Shown here: positions 25,871 through 34,163 of the stretch, piece after piece
How the letters are laid out: each line of letters starts with the position of its first letter
Numbering within the stretch: the stretch's first letter is position 1
Origin: Fimadaptatus sp050946055
Lineage (GTDB): Bacteria > Bacillota > Clostridia > Christensenellales > Aristaeellaceae
Direction: 5' to 3'
Assembly (NCBI GenBank): GCA_050946055.1
Contig: JBMNUB010000008.1
Span: 1 to 64,000, forward strand
Length of the DNA stretch: 64,000 bases
Notes under the pieces: model-generated
Told to the model about the DNA's origin: nothing
What the model saw: only the letters and a program-made list of their open reading frames with translations
Database searches by the model: none
Made by a program: the position numbers and the translations under genes

Positions 25871-26233
25871 TCAAGCAAAGGCGCGGCAGAGTATCGCATC
25901 CACCGCGCTGTTCGCCGCTTTTCTGCATACATCCCAATCGGCACTACCGTCCTCGGCTGCCGCCAGTTCATCAACAAGCGTCGCCAGCTCGCTCATGGCG
26001 TTATCCAGCTCGTCCATAGCATCTTGCATAGCCTCGCCGCGCTCTGAATCCTGCAAACTCTCGGGAAGATTATCGTAGCTGTCGGATTCTTCAGAGTAGA
26101 AATCTTCCACATCGTCGTACAACTCATTCACAAGATTCTGAACGTCGTTTACATCGTCTGCATCTATTGGGAATACCAGTCCTTTTATCTTATCGATTAT
26201 CTTTCTGAGCTTCGCCCTGCGCTTGTTATTCAT
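25871..26233 (-). CDS. Small acidic coiled-coil protein
   Basis: 120 residues, strongly acidic and helical. Contains YDNLPESLQDSERGEAM followed by a helix of Asp/Glu/Leu/Ala. I recall similar NLPE(S/N)LQ.SERG proteins in clostridial mobile-element and phage neighbourhoods, but cannot confirm it. GGAGG lies 7 nt before the ATG. Low GC and position in a patch of broken genes support an acquired origin. Function unknown. Confidence 0.7.
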   Translation of the reverse strand: MNNKRRAKLRKIIDKIKGLVFPIDADDVNDVQNLVNELYDDVEDFYSEESDSYDNLPESLQDSERGEAMQDAMDELDNAMSELATLVDELAAAEDGSADWDVCRKAANSAVDAILCRAFA

Positions 26234-26260
26234 AGTTCATCCTCCATACTTATCTTAAAT

Positions 26261-26287
26261 AGAGCGGGCGTTGATTTGCCCGCTCTT
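26261..26287 (-). terminator. Hairpin between small genes
   Basis: AGAGCGGGC and GCCCGCTCT form a 9-bp stem with a short AT-rich loop. On the minus strand it is followed by ATTTAA, fitting a terminator after the 49-residue gene. Confidence 0.55.
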
Positions 26288-26304
26288 GTGCTTGTGTGGT
26301 TGAT

Positions 26305-26454
26305 TTACTTTCCATTTTTAGAGTGTTCTTGCGTTTTATGCTCTGCGCAGCCTTCTGCCATTTTACTGTCACAATACAACATCCACATAAAGCGCCAAAC
26401 TTTATCCCAAACTATTGCAATCACTATCAAAGCCACGCATATAAATCCACCCAT
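26305..26454 (-). CDS. Small single-pass membrane protein (49 aa)
   Basis: The frame reads MGGFICVALIVIAIVWDKVW then RFMWMLYCD and a hydrophilic tail ending HSKNGK. One hydrophobic helix covers residues 3-16 with an aromatic, basic border. AAGGGAGAG lies about 9 nt before the ATG. It starts 30 bp after the end of the preceding minus-strand frame and ends just before a terminator hairpin. Function unknown; too short for most gene finders. Confidence 0.5.
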   Translation of the reverse strand: MGGFICVALIVIAIVWDKVWRFMWMLYCDSKMAEGCAEHKTQEHSKNGK

Positions 26455-26483
26455 GTTTACACTCTCCCTTCAATATATATCAC

Positions 26484-26796
26484 TCACGCGCACGCTTCTG
26501 GTGCATCGTCTCTGTAAAACTGCAACCGCTCCGCAGGAATCCCGTATTCTGCCGCGCGTTTAATCACTTCACTTCTTAACCGTTCGTAGTGAAGTTCGTC
26601 CCGCTCCGGCAGCTCGCCGCCTTCCGGGTCAAAGCCATTGGCGTCAAGTGCCACGGTAGCAAATGCATCCACAACATGCATCATAATCAACTGCAAGTTC
26701 GCTAAGTGTCATCTCCAAATATTCGACGGACAACGGGAGTATATAATCAGCTGCGCCGCTAAAGCCGTAAACATACAGCCCGCAGCTCAAGCGCAT
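26484..26796 (-). pseudogene. Probable frameshifted small gene
   Basis: From ATG 26796 one frame reads MRLSCGLYVYGFSGAADYI and continues LPLSVEYLEMTLSELAVDYD before running into a Cys-rich stretch and a stop; an overlapping second frame continues FATVALDANGFDPEGGELPE and ends RDDAPEACA at 26484. The two halves together look like one protein of about 100 residues broken near 26665-26680. No family recognised. Confidence 0.35.
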
Positions 26797-26987
26797 ATTT
26801 AGTCATGCTGCGCCCGCTTATATTATATCATGTTATACGGCAAAAGTCATCCGCTATTTGAAATTATTAGCGGCTTGTATTGAGCAAGCCATGCGCGCAT
26901 ATCCCGGCATAAAGCAGGCAATCTTTGCGTCAAGCGGCAATAAACAGCCCAAAACGTGCAAAGTTTTTCGGAATGCGCCGGGCGAGA

Positions 26988-27016
26988 TTGACATATGCCG
27001 CCACAGGTGCTATACT
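26988..27016 (+). promoter_or_regulatory. Consensus promoter of the B12-regulated operon
   Basis: TTGACA at 26988-26993, 17-bp spacer, TATACT at 27011-27016, placing the transcript start just before the riboswitch. Confidence 0.8.
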
Positions 27017-27039
27017 TTGCGCGTCAACTCAATACGGGA

Positions 27040-27210
27040 TGCAGGGTTTCGCGCTTTCGGGTGCGGATCAAAAGGGAAACCGGTGCAAATCCGGTACAAC
27101 AGCCATTACTGTGTGTGGCAAAAGGCGGCAGCATGCCATTGGATTATTTCCGAGAAGGCGCCGCTCTGGCGATGAGCCGGCCATGAGTCAGGAGACCTGC
27201 CTTGTTCCCA
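27040..27210 (+). ncRNA. Cobalamin riboswitch (B12 element)
   Basis: Carries the core AAAAGGGAAACCGGTGCAAA near 27070-27090 followed by TCCGG, and the downstream B12-box-like AGTCAGGAGACCTGCC at 27187-27202. It lies between a consensus promoter and a terminator hairpin in front of a BtuF-like gene. High cobalamin would favour termination. Confidence 0.93.
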
Positions 27211-27297
27211 TGGGGCGCAAGCCCCTTTGCGGTACTGGATTCTTGGGCGGTGAAGGATCGGGCCGGGTCATGCTCTGCGTCTGCACAGCATAATTCG

Positions 27298-27330
27298 AGC
27301 GCTTTCCCGATTTGCGGGAGAGCGCTTTTT
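27298..27330 (+). terminator. Riboswitch expression-platform terminator
   Basis: AGCGCTTTCCCG pairs with CGGGAGAGCGCT (one G-U) around ATTTG, followed by TTTT. It is placed between the aptamer and the first gene. Confidence 0.85.
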
Positions 27331-27368
27331 CAAACGCCGCAACACTATCATCAGGGAGGGACTATGGT

Positions 27369-28484
27369 ATGAAGAAGTTCTTTGCACTGTCTCTGGCGCT
27401 GCTAATGATGCTTGCGGCGCTGCCCGCGCTTGCTGAGGAGCAGGCGGACAAGTCGCTGGGCGAACTCAAGTACACCGGCTCCATGGAGCTGGAGTACGCC
27501 AGTCAGTTTTCCGTGGACTACTACGAGGGCGGGTATGAGCTTATAACGGTATCGGACGGCGCGCGCGTGCTGACCGTGCCGGAGGGCGCATCCGTACCCG
27601 AGGGACTGCCCGGGGACGTGATGCTGCTTGAGCAGCCGGTGAGCGAAATGCTGATATCCTCCACGCCCACCACGTCACTGATAAACGCGCTGGGCAGGCT
27701 GGACGCGATACGCTATACCACTACCGACACGGATGGCTGGTACATAGACGAGGTAAAGTCGGCAATGCAAAGCGGCGCGCTTAGCTACATAGGCAGCTAC
27801 AAGGAGCCGGACTTCGAGGTGCTGGCCGCTCAGCCGCCCAGGTTCGGCGTGTTCTCCACCATGATAGACAGCGTGCCGGACGTGGCGGACAAGCTGGGCG
27901 AGCTGGGCATAAACTTCATACGCGACTTCTCCACATACGAGGATCATCCTCTGGCGCGCGTGGAGTGGATAAAGCTGTACGGCGCGCTGCTGGATGCCGA
28001 CGAGCAGGCGCAGGCCGTGTTCGACGCGCAGAAGCAGCTGGTGGAGGGCCTTGACAGCGCCGAAACCGGCAAGAGCTGCGCAATATTCTACATAACCTCC
28101 AAGGGTACGTTGCACGCGCGCAACGGCAGCGACTATGTGGCGCGCATGCTGGAGCTGGCCGGCGGCGAGTACGCGCTTGCCGACTTCAACCCCGAAAAGA
28201 CCGGCGCAGGTCAGATAGAGCCGGAGGAGTTCTATTCCCGCGCCGCCGACGCAGACTACATAATATACATATGGAGCCTGGGCGGCAAGCCCGAAACGCG
28301 GGGCGACCTCGCCGAGCGCTGGGACATGGTGAGCGACATGCGCGCCTACAAGGAGGGCAATGTCTACTGCACCACGCCCGACTTCTTCCAGATATCCAAC
28401 ACGCTGGGCAGCATGATAGTGGACATGAACTCCATGCTGAATGGCAATGATTCCGAACTTACCTATCTGTTCAAGCTGCAATGA
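27369..28484 (+). CDS. Cobalamin/corrinoid ABC transporter substrate-binding protein (BtuF-like)
   Basis: 371 residues. Signal peptide MKKFFALSLALLMMLAALPALA with an AxA-type cleavage site and no lipobox Cys. The body is of the TroA/FecB-like binding-protein type (VTSLINALGRLDAIRY, VLAAQPPRFGVF, YIIYIWSLGGKPETRGD). The role is set by context: downstream of a cobalamin riboswitch and overlapping the permease gene by 4 nt. Start chosen at ATG 27369 after AGGGAGGGA. It could bind B12 or a precursor such as cobinamide. Confidence 0.88.
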   Translation: MKKFFALSLALLMMLAALPALAEEQADKSLGELKYTGSMELEYASQFSVDYYEGGYELITVSDGARVLTVPEGASVPEGLPGDVMLLEQPVSEMLISSTPTTSLINALGRLDAIRYTTTDTDGWYIDEVKSAMQSGALSYIGSYKEPDFEVLAAQPPRFGVFSTMIDSVPDVADKLGELGINFIRDFSTYEDHPLARVEWIKLYGALLDADEQAQAVFDAQKQLVEGLDSAETGKSCAIFYITSKGTLHARNGSDYVARMLELAGGEYALADFNPEKTGAGQIEPEEFYSRAADADYIIYIWSLGGKPETRGDLAERWDMVSDMRAYKEGNVYCTTPDFFQISNTLGSMIVDMNSMLNGNDSELTYLFKLQ

Positions 28485-29506
28485 GCAAACGCGGCAGGGG
28501 AATAGCCCGCATACAGATATCGTTTATACTGCTCATAGGTCTGTGCGCGCTGCTGCTGGTGATGAACGTCAACACCGGCAGCGTGCGCATAGCGCCGCTT
28601 GACGTGTTCAGGATAGTGTTCCTGCGCGCGGGCGAGGGCAGCAGCGATTACAACGTGGTCTGGAAGATACGTCTGCCGCGACTGATAGCCGCCGCCGTGC
28701 TGGGCGGCGCGCTGTCCGTATCGGGCTTTCTGCTCCAGACCTTTTTCCGCAATCCCATAGCCGGGCCTTATGTAATGGGCATATCGTCGGGGGCCAAGAT
28801 GTGCGTGGGGCTGGTGATGATATTCATGCTGCGCAGCAGCGGCAGCATGCCGTTTTATGTAACCATGCTGGCGGCGTTTGTGGGGTCGATGCTGTGTACG
28901 GGATTTGTGCTGATAATGGCGCGGCGCATACGCAGCATGGCCACGCTGCTGGTGGTTGGCACGATGGTGGGCAATATCTGCTCCGCCATAACCGACTTTA
29001 TGATATCGTTTGCCGCCGAGAGCGAGATAGCCAATCTCACCTCGTGGTCTATGGGCAGCTTCTCGGCGATATCGTGGCCCGACCTGATGGTGACGGTGAG
29101 CGTGATAGCGCTGGCTATGGCGGCGGTGTTCATGCTCAGCAAGCCCATAGGCGCGTTCGCGCTGGGCGAGGGCTATGCGCAGAGCATGGGCGTGAACGTG
29201 CGCGCTATGCGCATACTGCTGATACTTATGTCCAGCCTTTTGTCGGCTTGCGTCACGGCGCTGTCCGGCCCGATATCGTTTATAGGAATAGCCGTGCCGC
29301 ACATAACCAAGAAGCTCATGAACACGGCAAGGCCGCTAGTCATAATACCGGGCGCGTTTTTGTGCGGCGCGGTGTTTTGCATGATGTGCGACATGATAGC
29401 GCGCACGGCGTTTGCGCCCACGGAGCTGGCGATAAGCTCGGTCACGGCGGTGTTTGGCGCGCCGGTCGTGATATACCTTATGGCACGCCGCAAAGGAGAT
29501 GGTTGA
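28481..29506 (+). CDS. Corrinoid ABC transporter permease (BtuC/FecCD family)
   Basis: 341 residues with about ten hydrophobic helices. Family motifs include GGALSVSGFLLQTFFRNPIA, GPYVMGISSGA and SGPISFIGIAVPHITK, the last being the coupling region with the ATPase. Overlaps the binding-protein stop (ATGA) and is followed directly by the ATPase gene. Confidence 0.93.
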   Translation: MSKRGRGIARIQISFILLIGLCALLLVMNVNTGSVRIAPLDVFRIVFLRAGEGSSDYNVVWKIRLPRLIAAAVLGGALSVSGFLLQTFFRNPIAGPYVMGISSGAKMCVGLVMIFMLRSSGSMPFYVTMLAAFVGSMLCTGFVLIMARRIRSMATLLVVGTMVGNICSAITDFMISFAAESEIANLTSWSMGSFSAISWPDLMVTVSVIALAMAAVFMLSKPIGAFALGEGYAQSMGVNVRAMRILLILMSSLLSACVTALSGPISFIGIAVPHITKKLMNTARPLVIIPGAFLCGAVFCMMCDMIARTAFAPTELAISSVTAVFGAPVVIYLMARRKGDG

Positions 29507-30631
29507 TTGGCCGTTCATTTTACGGCGCGCGGCCTGAATGTGGGCTATGGCGCGGAGATACTGATACGGAACATCGACATAGAGCTTGAGCGCGGCGAGA
29601 TACTCACGCTCATAGGCCCCAACGGTTCGGGCAAGTCCACCATACTAAAGACCATAACGCGCCAGCTGGAGGCGCTGGGCGGCACGGTGTGGATAGGCCG
29701 CGACGAGCTGGGCAGGATGTCATATCGCGACATGGCCACGCGCGTATCGGTGATGCTGACTGACCGCGTCGACCCCGAGATGATGAGCTGCTTTGACGTG
29801 GTGGCCTCGGGGCGGTATCCGTATACCGACAGGTTCGGCAGGCTGACCGCGCGCGACCGCGAGATAGCGCTTAGCAGCCTTGAGCGCGTGCGGGCGCTGG
29901 AACTGTCGGGGCGCGACTTTCGCCGCCTGAGCGACGGACAGAAGCAGCGCGTATTGCTGGCGCGCGCCATATGCCAGCAGCCCGAAGTCATGGTGCTGGA
30001 CGAGCCGACCTCTTATCTGGACATAAGGCACAAGCTGGAGCTGCTGGATATACTGATAGACATGGCGCGCGAGCAGGGCATAACCGTGATAATGTCGCTG
30101 CACGAGATAGACCTGGCCGCCAAGGTGAGCGATAAGGTGCTGTGCGTGCAGGGCGACCATGTGGCGCGCGCAGGCACGCCTGAGCAGGTGTTCACCGATG
30201 AGAACGTGACCGCGCTTTACGGACTGGAGCCGGGCAGCTACAATGCGGGCTTTGGCAGCGTGGAGCTAAAGCGGCCGGCGGGCGAGCCGCGCGTGTTCGT
30301 ACTGGCGGGCGGCGGGGCCGGCGTGCGCGCGTTTCGCCGCCTGCAAAGGCAGCGCACGCCCTTTGCCGCGGGCATACTGGCGGAAAATGACCTCGACTGG
30401 CAGGCCGCGCGGCAGCTGGCGGCGCGCGTGGTGAGCCTGCCGCCGTTTGGCGCGGTGGACGATGCGGCGATAGCTTCGGCAAAGGCGGAGCTGGATAAGT
30501 GCGGCACGCTGATGCTTACAGGCGCGCCGTTTGCAGGCGGCAACGCCAGGGCGCGCGAGCTGCTCTGCCATGCGCAGAGCCGGGGCATGCGCGTGCTGGA
30601 CTGGAGCAAAGACCGGCATGAGCCGCTGTGA
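29507..30631 (+). CDS. Corrinoid ABC transporter ATPase with extra C-terminal domain
   Basis: 374 residues. ATPase part (about 1-250): Walker A GPNGSGKST, signature LSDGQKQRV, Walker B VMVLDEPTS, switch MSLHEIDLA. Residues about 258-374 form an additional alpha/beta domain (RVFVLAGGGAGVRAFRRLQR, AGILAENDLDWQAARQLAA, GTLMLTGAPFAGGNARAREL) not present in BtuD or FepC. The start is TTG, 8 nt after AAGGAG and adjacent to the permease TGA. The extra domain is unassigned; it may sense the cell's corrinoid or nucleotide state. Confidence 0.9.
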   Translation: MAVHFTARGLNVGYGAEILIRNIDIELERGEILTLIGPNGSGKSTILKTITRQLEALGGTVWIGRDELGRMSYRDMATRVSVMLTDRVDPEMMSCFDVVASGRYPYTDRFGRLTARDREIALSSLERVRALELSGRDFRRLSDGQKQRVLLARAICQQPEVMVLDEPTSYLDIRHKLELLDILIDMAREQGITVIMSLHEIDLAAKVSDKVLCVQGDHVARAGTPEQVFTDENVTALYGLEPGSYNAGFGSVELKRPAGEPRVFVLAGGGAGVRAFRRLQRQRTPFAAGILAENDLDWQAARQLAARVVSLPPFGAVDDAAIASAKAELDKCGTLMLTGAPFAGGNARARELLCHAQSRGMRVLDWSKDRHEPL

Positions 30632-30841
30632 CGGGTATGGGCGAATGCGGCATGGCCTTGCGATATGCGCGCGCACGGCGCTGGCAAAGGGCGGCTGCGG
30701 CATGTGCGGCGCTGCCGGGATGCGTTAGGTTCAATGCGCATGTGCCGGAATGCCGCCCATGAACGATGCTCATATTGAAAAAGCCGCGCCCAAATCGATG
30801 CGCGCAGATTTTAGACAAACTGATTTGCAGGAGGAATATGT

Positions 30842-31450
30842 ATGCGGCCTATGGACATAGAACGGCGCAGCATGGAGATAATCGAGAGCGAGCTGCAGGT
30901 GGAGCTTCCCGACGATGTGAAGCCCATAGTAAAGCGCGTGATACACGCTACCGCCGACTTTTCGTTTGCGGAGAACCTGTACTTTGCGCCCGGCGTAGTG
31001 GATCGCATGCGCGGCATGATGCAGCGCGGCGCGACGCTGGTCACCGACACCAACATGGCGCTGGCCGGCATAAACAAGACTGCCGCCGCGCATCTGGGGC
31101 TTGCGCTCAAGTGCTTCATGGCAGAGCAGGACGTAGCCGGCGAGGCCAAGTCGCGCGGCGTTACGCGCGCTGAGGTGAGCATGGAGCGCGCGCTGGCGAT
31201 TCAGGGGCCGCTGATACTGGTGTGCGGCAATGCGCCCACGTTCCTGTTCCCGCTGGTCAACAGCGCCCGGCGCGACGATGTGGCGGCGATAGGCGTGCCG
31301 GTGGGCTTTGTCAACGTATGTGAAGCCAAGCAGCAGCTGGTGGACAGCGGCGTGCCGTGCATAGCGGCCATGGGCAGGCGCGGCGGAAGCAATGTGGCGG
31401 CGGCGATAGTCAATGCCCTCATGTACGGCATAGAGGGAGCGCGCGCATGA
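30842..31450 (+). CDS. cbiC: Cobalt-precorrin-8 methylmutase
   Basis: 202 residues. Moves the C-11 methyl group to C-12 to give cobyrinate. Typical features: the N-terminal IERRSMEIIE, the catalytic His in RVIHATADF, MALAGINK and VGFVNVCEAKQQL. GGAGG lies upstream; the gene overlaps cbiA by 4 nt. It opens the late cobalamin cluster; the earlier corrin-ring genes are not in the window. Confidence 0.93.
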   Translation: MRPMDIERRSMEIIESELQVELPDDVKPIVKRVIHATADFSFAENLYFAPGVVDRMRGMMQRGATLVTDTNMALAGINKTAAAHLGLALKCFMAEQDVAGEAKSRGVTRAEVSMERALAIQGPLILVCGNAPTFLFPLVNSARRDDVAAIGVPVGFVNVCEAKQQLVDSGVPCIAAMGRRGGSNVAAAIVNALMYGIEGARA

Positions 31451-32781
31451 GGCTGATGATAGCGGGCGCAAGCTCGGGTTGCGGCAAGACCACTGTCACG
31501 CTGGCGCTGATGGCGGCGCTGCGCGAGGGCGGCGCGCGCGTGGCGCCGTTCAAGACTGGCCCGGATTACATCGATCCGGGCTTTCATGCCGTCGCCTGCG
31601 GGCGGCCTTCGCACAATCTGGACGCGCATCTGCTCTCGTGGGACAGCATACGCTATCTGCTCTCAAGCTACGGCGCGGACGCGGACATATCGGTGATAGA
31701 GGGCGTGATGGGCTTCTACGACGGCAGCGACGCGGTGAGCCTGCGCTGCTCCAGCTATGAGCTGGCGCGCGAGACCGCCACGCCCGTGCTGCTGGCCGTG
31801 GACGCGGCGGGCGGCGCGGCCAGCGTGGCTGCGCAGGTGCTGGGCTTTCAGCGCATGACGCAGGACAACACGATAGCGGGTGTGATAGTCAACCGTGCCT
31901 CGTCCGCGCATCACTATGAACTGGTGCGCGCAGCGGTTAAGCATTATACCGGCCTGCCCTGCGTGGGCTGGCTGCGCAAGGATGCGCGGCTCAGGCTGGA
32001 CAGCCGCCATCTGGGGCTGGTTCCGGCGGACGAACTGCCCCAGCTGCGCGCCCAACTGGGCATCGCGGCAGAGCTGGCGCGCGAGGGGCTGGACATGCCC
32101 ATGATAGAGCGCATAGCGGCGGGCGCGCCCCAGCTGCCGCGCGGTGAATGCGAGATGACGCGCTATCTGGGCGAGCATCCCCGCGTGCTTAATGGCATGC
32201 GCATAGGCGTGCCGCGCGATGAGGCGTTCGGCTTCTACTATCAGGCGTGTCTGGACGCGCTGCGCATGGCGGGCGCGGAGCTGGTCGAGTTTTCGCCCAT
32301 GCGCGACGCGGGCTTGCCGCAGGGCATAAACGCGCTGTACATAGGCGGCGGCTTCCCCGAGGTGTTCTCAGAGCAGCTGGAGGGCAATGCATCCATGCGC
32401 GGCAGCGTGCGCGCGGCTCTTGAGGGCGGCATGCGCTGCTATGCCGAGTGCGGCGGGCTGATATACCTGTCGCGCAGCATGGACGGGCGCGCCATGACCG
32501 GCTTTCTGCCGGTAGAATGCCGCATGACGGGCAGGCTTCAGCGCTTTGGCTATGTCGAGGTGCGCGACGAGAGCGGGCTGAGCTTCCCGGCGCATGAGTT
32601 CCATCATTCGCTGGCCGAGCCCGTGGGCGAGGTGCGCTGTGCGTTTGACATCTGCCGCCCGACAGCGCCCGACAGGCATTGGCAGTGCGGCTATGCGCGC
32701 CTGAACGCGCTGGCGGGATTTCCGCACATACACTTCTGGTCGCGGCCTGAACTGATGGTGCGGCTGCTGGGCAGGGCGTGA
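31447..32781 (+). CDS. cbiA: Cobyrinate a,c-diamide synthase
   Basis: 444 residues. ATP- and glutamine-dependent amidation of cobyrinate. N-terminal P-loop-like GASSGCGKTTVTLALM, VAPFKTGPDYIDPGFH and VIEGVMGFYDG; C-terminal class-I glutaminase-type domain with CYAECGGLIYL. The start ATG overlaps the cbiC stop. The longer frame reaching back into cbiC is rejected. Confidence 0.95.
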   Translation: MRLMIAGASSGCGKTTVTLALMAALREGGARVAPFKTGPDYIDPGFHAVACGRPSHNLDAHLLSWDSIRYLLSSYGADADISVIEGVMGFYDGSDAVSLRCSSYELARETATPVLLAVDAAGGAASVAAQVLGFQRMTQDNTIAGVIVNRASSAHHYELVRAAVKHYTGLPCVGWLRKDARLRLDSRHLGLVPADELPQLRAQLGIAAELAREGLDMPMIERIAAGAPQLPRGECEMTRYLGEHPRVLNGMRIGVPRDEAFGFYYQACLDALRMAGAELVEFSPMRDAGLPQGINALYIGGGFPEVFSEQLEGNASMRGSVRAALEGGMRCYAECGGLIYLSRSMDGRAMTGFLPVECRMTGRLQRFGYVEVRDESGLSFPAHEFHHSLAEPVGEVRCAFDICRPTAPDRHWQCGYARLNALAGFPHIHFWSRPELMVRLLGRA

Positions 32782-32809
32782 GCTTCCACAGAAAGCGAAG
32801 GTGTTTTGC

Positions 32810-33880
32810 ATGGATGAGGTAATGCGCCACGGCGGCAACGTCTGGCAGGGGCAGGGGCCGGGCAGCTGGCTGGACTATTCGGCCAATCTGCGCCCGGAGG
32901 GCATGTTTGGCTGGACGCGCGCCTGCCTTGAGCAGGGCGTGGACAGTGCGCGCTACTATCCCGAACTGAGCATGAGCGCATCGCGCGCGTCGCTGAGCCG
33001 TCTGGCGGGCGTGGACGAAGCCTGCGTGCTGCCCACGGCGGGCGGCATAGCGGCGATAGACATGGCCTGCATGATGGCGCGCGGGCGCGTGCTGATAATG
33101 CCGCCCACGTTCGGCGAGTACGTGCGGCGGGCGCGCGCGCATGGCATGGATACAGGCGTGTATGTGGGCGAGGGCAGCCGCGCATGGGGTAGGCTGGATG
33201 CATGCGCGGAGTTCGGCGGGGTGACGGATGAGCTGCGCGCGGGCGATGCTCTGTTCCTGTGCAACCCCAACAACCCCAGCGGCGAAGCGCTGGAGCGCGT
33301 CGAGGTGCTGCGCCTGCTGGACATGGCAAAGGCACAAGGCGCGCGCCTGATAGTGGACGAGGCGTTTGTCGATTACTGCCCGGAGATAAGCGTGCGCGAT
33401 GTGGCGGCGCGCGATGCGGCGCTCACGGTCGTGTGTTCGCTGACCAAGATACTGTGCGTGCCGGGCGCGCGGCTGGGCTATATGGTGGCCGCGCCCGAGG
33501 TGATTGCGCGCGCACAGGCGCTGGCGCTGCCGTGGGCGCTAAACAGCGGCGCGGGGCGCATAGCCGGGCAGGTGTGCCTGCACATGGACGACATGGAGTC
33601 GGAGCGCATCGCTAACGACGGGCGCAGGGCGCGCATGGAGGAGGGACTTATGCGCATGGGCGTGCAGGTCATACCCTCGCGCGCCAACTTCCTGCTCGTG
33701 CGGCTGCCTGTTGCGGCGCGCGTAGTGGCGGCGGGGCTTAAACAGCACGGCATACTTACGCGCGACTGTACTTCGTTTGGCGTGCTGGACGAAAGGTACA
33801 TGCGCCTTGCGGTAAAGACCGATGATGAGAACGCGCGGCTGCTGGAGGCGCTGAGCGCGGAGCTGCAGCGGGCGCGCTAG
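32810..33880 (+). CDS. cobD: Threonine-phosphate decarboxylase (CobD-like)
   Basis: About 356 residues, PLP fold type I. Makes (R)-1-amino-2-propanol phosphate for the nucleotide loop. Visible: LDYSANLRPEG near the N-terminus, NPNNPSGEALE, DEAFVDY, and the PLP-Lys motif SLTKILCVPGARLGYM. Starts 28 nt after cbiA. A generic histidinol-phosphate aminotransferase is the alternative, but context and the N-terminal HGGNV favour CobD. Confidence 0.9.
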   Translation: MDEVMRHGGNVWQGQGPGSWLDYSANLRPEGMFGWTRACLEQGVDSARYYPELSMSASRASLSRLAGVDEACVLPTAGGIAAIDMACMMARGRVLIMPPTFGEYVRRARAHGMDTGVYVGEGSRAWGRLDACAEFGGVTDELRAGDALFLCNPNNPSGEALERVEVLRLLDMAKAQGARLIVDEAFVDYCPEISVRDVAARDAALTVVCSLTKILCVPGARLGYMVAAPEVIARAQALALPWALNSGAGRIAGQVCLHMDDMESERIANDGRRARMEEGLMRMGVQVIPSRANFLLVRLPVAARVVAAGLKQHGILTRDCTSFGVLDERYMRLAVKTDDENARLLEALSAELQRAR

Positions 33881-34163
33881 CTGTGGCACTTGCGGTGCAG
33901 GACACCGCCTGTACGGGCGCGCAGGCGGCGGGGCAATGCCTGCGCCTTGCGCATCGCAGCGGCACGCGGCGGGGCTTGCAATGAGCCTGCGCCTTATACT
34001 GACAGATGCATGTCGGACATTCACACTGCACGGCAGCGCGCGCTTTACCGGTACATGCGGTGCGCCGCGTGGACTTATACGGCGGAATCGCTTTTGACCA
34101 TGGCGCAGGTTGGCAGGGCAAGTTACAGCGCATATCATGCGCGGCATATGGGGGAGGATACTT
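33881..34163 (+). other. Gap inside the cobalamin cluster
   Basis: 283 bp with no coding frame I trust and no second riboswitch; some GGTGCAGGACACCGCC inverted symmetry near 33893. A GGGGGAGG ribosome site for cbiP ends it. Confidence 0.4.

Noticed and set aside
31357..31446. Longer start for cbiA inside cbiC
   Set aside because: The ATG at 31447 overlaps the cbiC stop in the usual ATGA manner and directly precedes the P-loop.
33881..34163. A second cobalamin riboswitch before cbiP
   Set aside because: No B12-box or the conserved core seen at 27070-27094 is present.
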